A DNA stretch of 64,000 nt from the NCBI GenBank assembly GCA_017512555.1, contig JAFWFE010000009.1, positions 34,553 through 98,552 of the forward strand, written 5' to 3'. Source of the DNA: Solobacterium sp. (lineage in GTDB: Bacteria > Bacillota_I > Bacilli_A > Erysipelotrichales > Erysipelotrichaceae). Below the pieces are notes generated by a model. The model was given only the letters and a program-made list of their open reading frames with translations, was not told the DNA's origin and did no database searches. The position numbers and the translations under genes were made by a program. Below, in pieces: positions 63,871 through 64,000 of this stretch. The first letter of the stretch is position 1, and each line of letters starts with the position of its first letter.

Positions 63871-64000
63871 TACCCCCAAAACTGGACAAACCAGTAAAGG
63901 GGGTATTTTTGTATGAAGTATGACTGGGAATTCAAATTGAAATGTGTTGAGAAGTATATGGAAGGAAGATGGATAGAAAAGCCCGATTATGTCAGCTGCA
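63869..64000 (+). mobile_element. IS3-family insertion sequence, left end
   Basis: Starts TGTACCCCCAAAACTGGACA, an end of the TGTAC...TGGAC type seen in IS150-group elements, followed by the OrfA gene. The element continues beyond the window. Confidence 0.75.
63913..64000 (+). CDS. IS3-family transposase OrfA (3' end outside window)
   Basis: First 29 codons, starting MKYDWEFKLKCVEKYMEGRW, which matches the N-terminal HTH region of OrfA proteins. AGGGGG ribosome site. Truncated by the window edge. Confidence 0.8.
   Translation, partial: MKYDWEFKLKCVEKYMEGRWIEKPDYVSC

Overview
The window looks like the chromosome of a low-to-moderate GC Bacillota (Firmicutes), probably an anaerobic, host-associated fermenter. 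Evidence: strong GGAGG-type ribosome sites, a SpoIIE-type phosphatase C-terminus, a sortase with a sortase-anchored adhesin, a beta-glucoside PTS with a BglG/LicT antiterminator, a ferredoxin-dependent 2-oxoacid oxidoreductase and a VanZ protein. A class such as Erysipelotrichia is a guess; nothing here proves the genus.

Layout. 1-8 kb: end of a SpoIIE-family phosphatase, metK with a structured leader, tex, a small membrane protein, then rpoN (sigma-54) converging on a PrpR_N/AAA+/Fis sigma-54 activator. 8-21 kb: a clear -24/-12 promoter (8265-8280) followed by sixteen tightly packed co-directional genes: two RraA-type aldolases, a CitMHS carboxylate transporter, twin VOC proteins, two GalB-like LmbE-fold hydratases, a cytosolic NHL propeller, a LeuCD-type hydro-lyase, a four-subunit 2-oxoacid:ferredoxin oxidoreductase and succinyl-CoA ligase. 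Together they suggest anaerobic catabolism of a tricarboxylate-like acid, with ATP made at SucCD. I do not recognise this combination as a named pathway; it is the main candidate for an undescribed system. 21-25 kb: a DUF1275 membrane protein and a heterodimeric ABC exporter. 25-32 kb: a 1893-residue multidomain adhesin and its sortase. 32-44 kb: msrA with an extra N-terminal domain, TGS nucleoside kinase, GNAT, VanZ, esterase, OsmC, zinc ribbon, DUF4091 protein, YdbC/PC4 protein, flippase, SNF2 helicase, DUF4230 protein. 45-49.5 kb: antiterminator-controlled beta-glucoside PTS operon (RAT/terminator, licT-like gene, EIIBC, 6-phospho-beta-glucosidase, separate EIIA). 49.5-51.2 kb: XRE regulator, an acidic DEDD-repeat protein, a 53-residue coupled small ORF, and tRNA-Pro(CGG). 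51.3-61.4 kb: CapA-like protein, helical protein, aldo/keto reductase with Fe-S motifs, MoxR/DUF58/membrane-protein trio, malQ, MATE exporter, DUF4037 protein. 61.4-64 kb: LysR regulator divergent from a second CitMHS transporter, then the left end of an IS3-family element that appears to have split a terminator hairpin.

Two themes cut across genes. First, rpoN, one activator and one -24/-12 promoter lie together, so sigma-54 may serve mainly the adjacent catabolic cluster. Second, at least six genes start 6-9 bases after a good -10 box with no Shine-Dalgarno sequence, suggesting leaderless mRNAs in a genome that otherwise uses strong ribosome sites.
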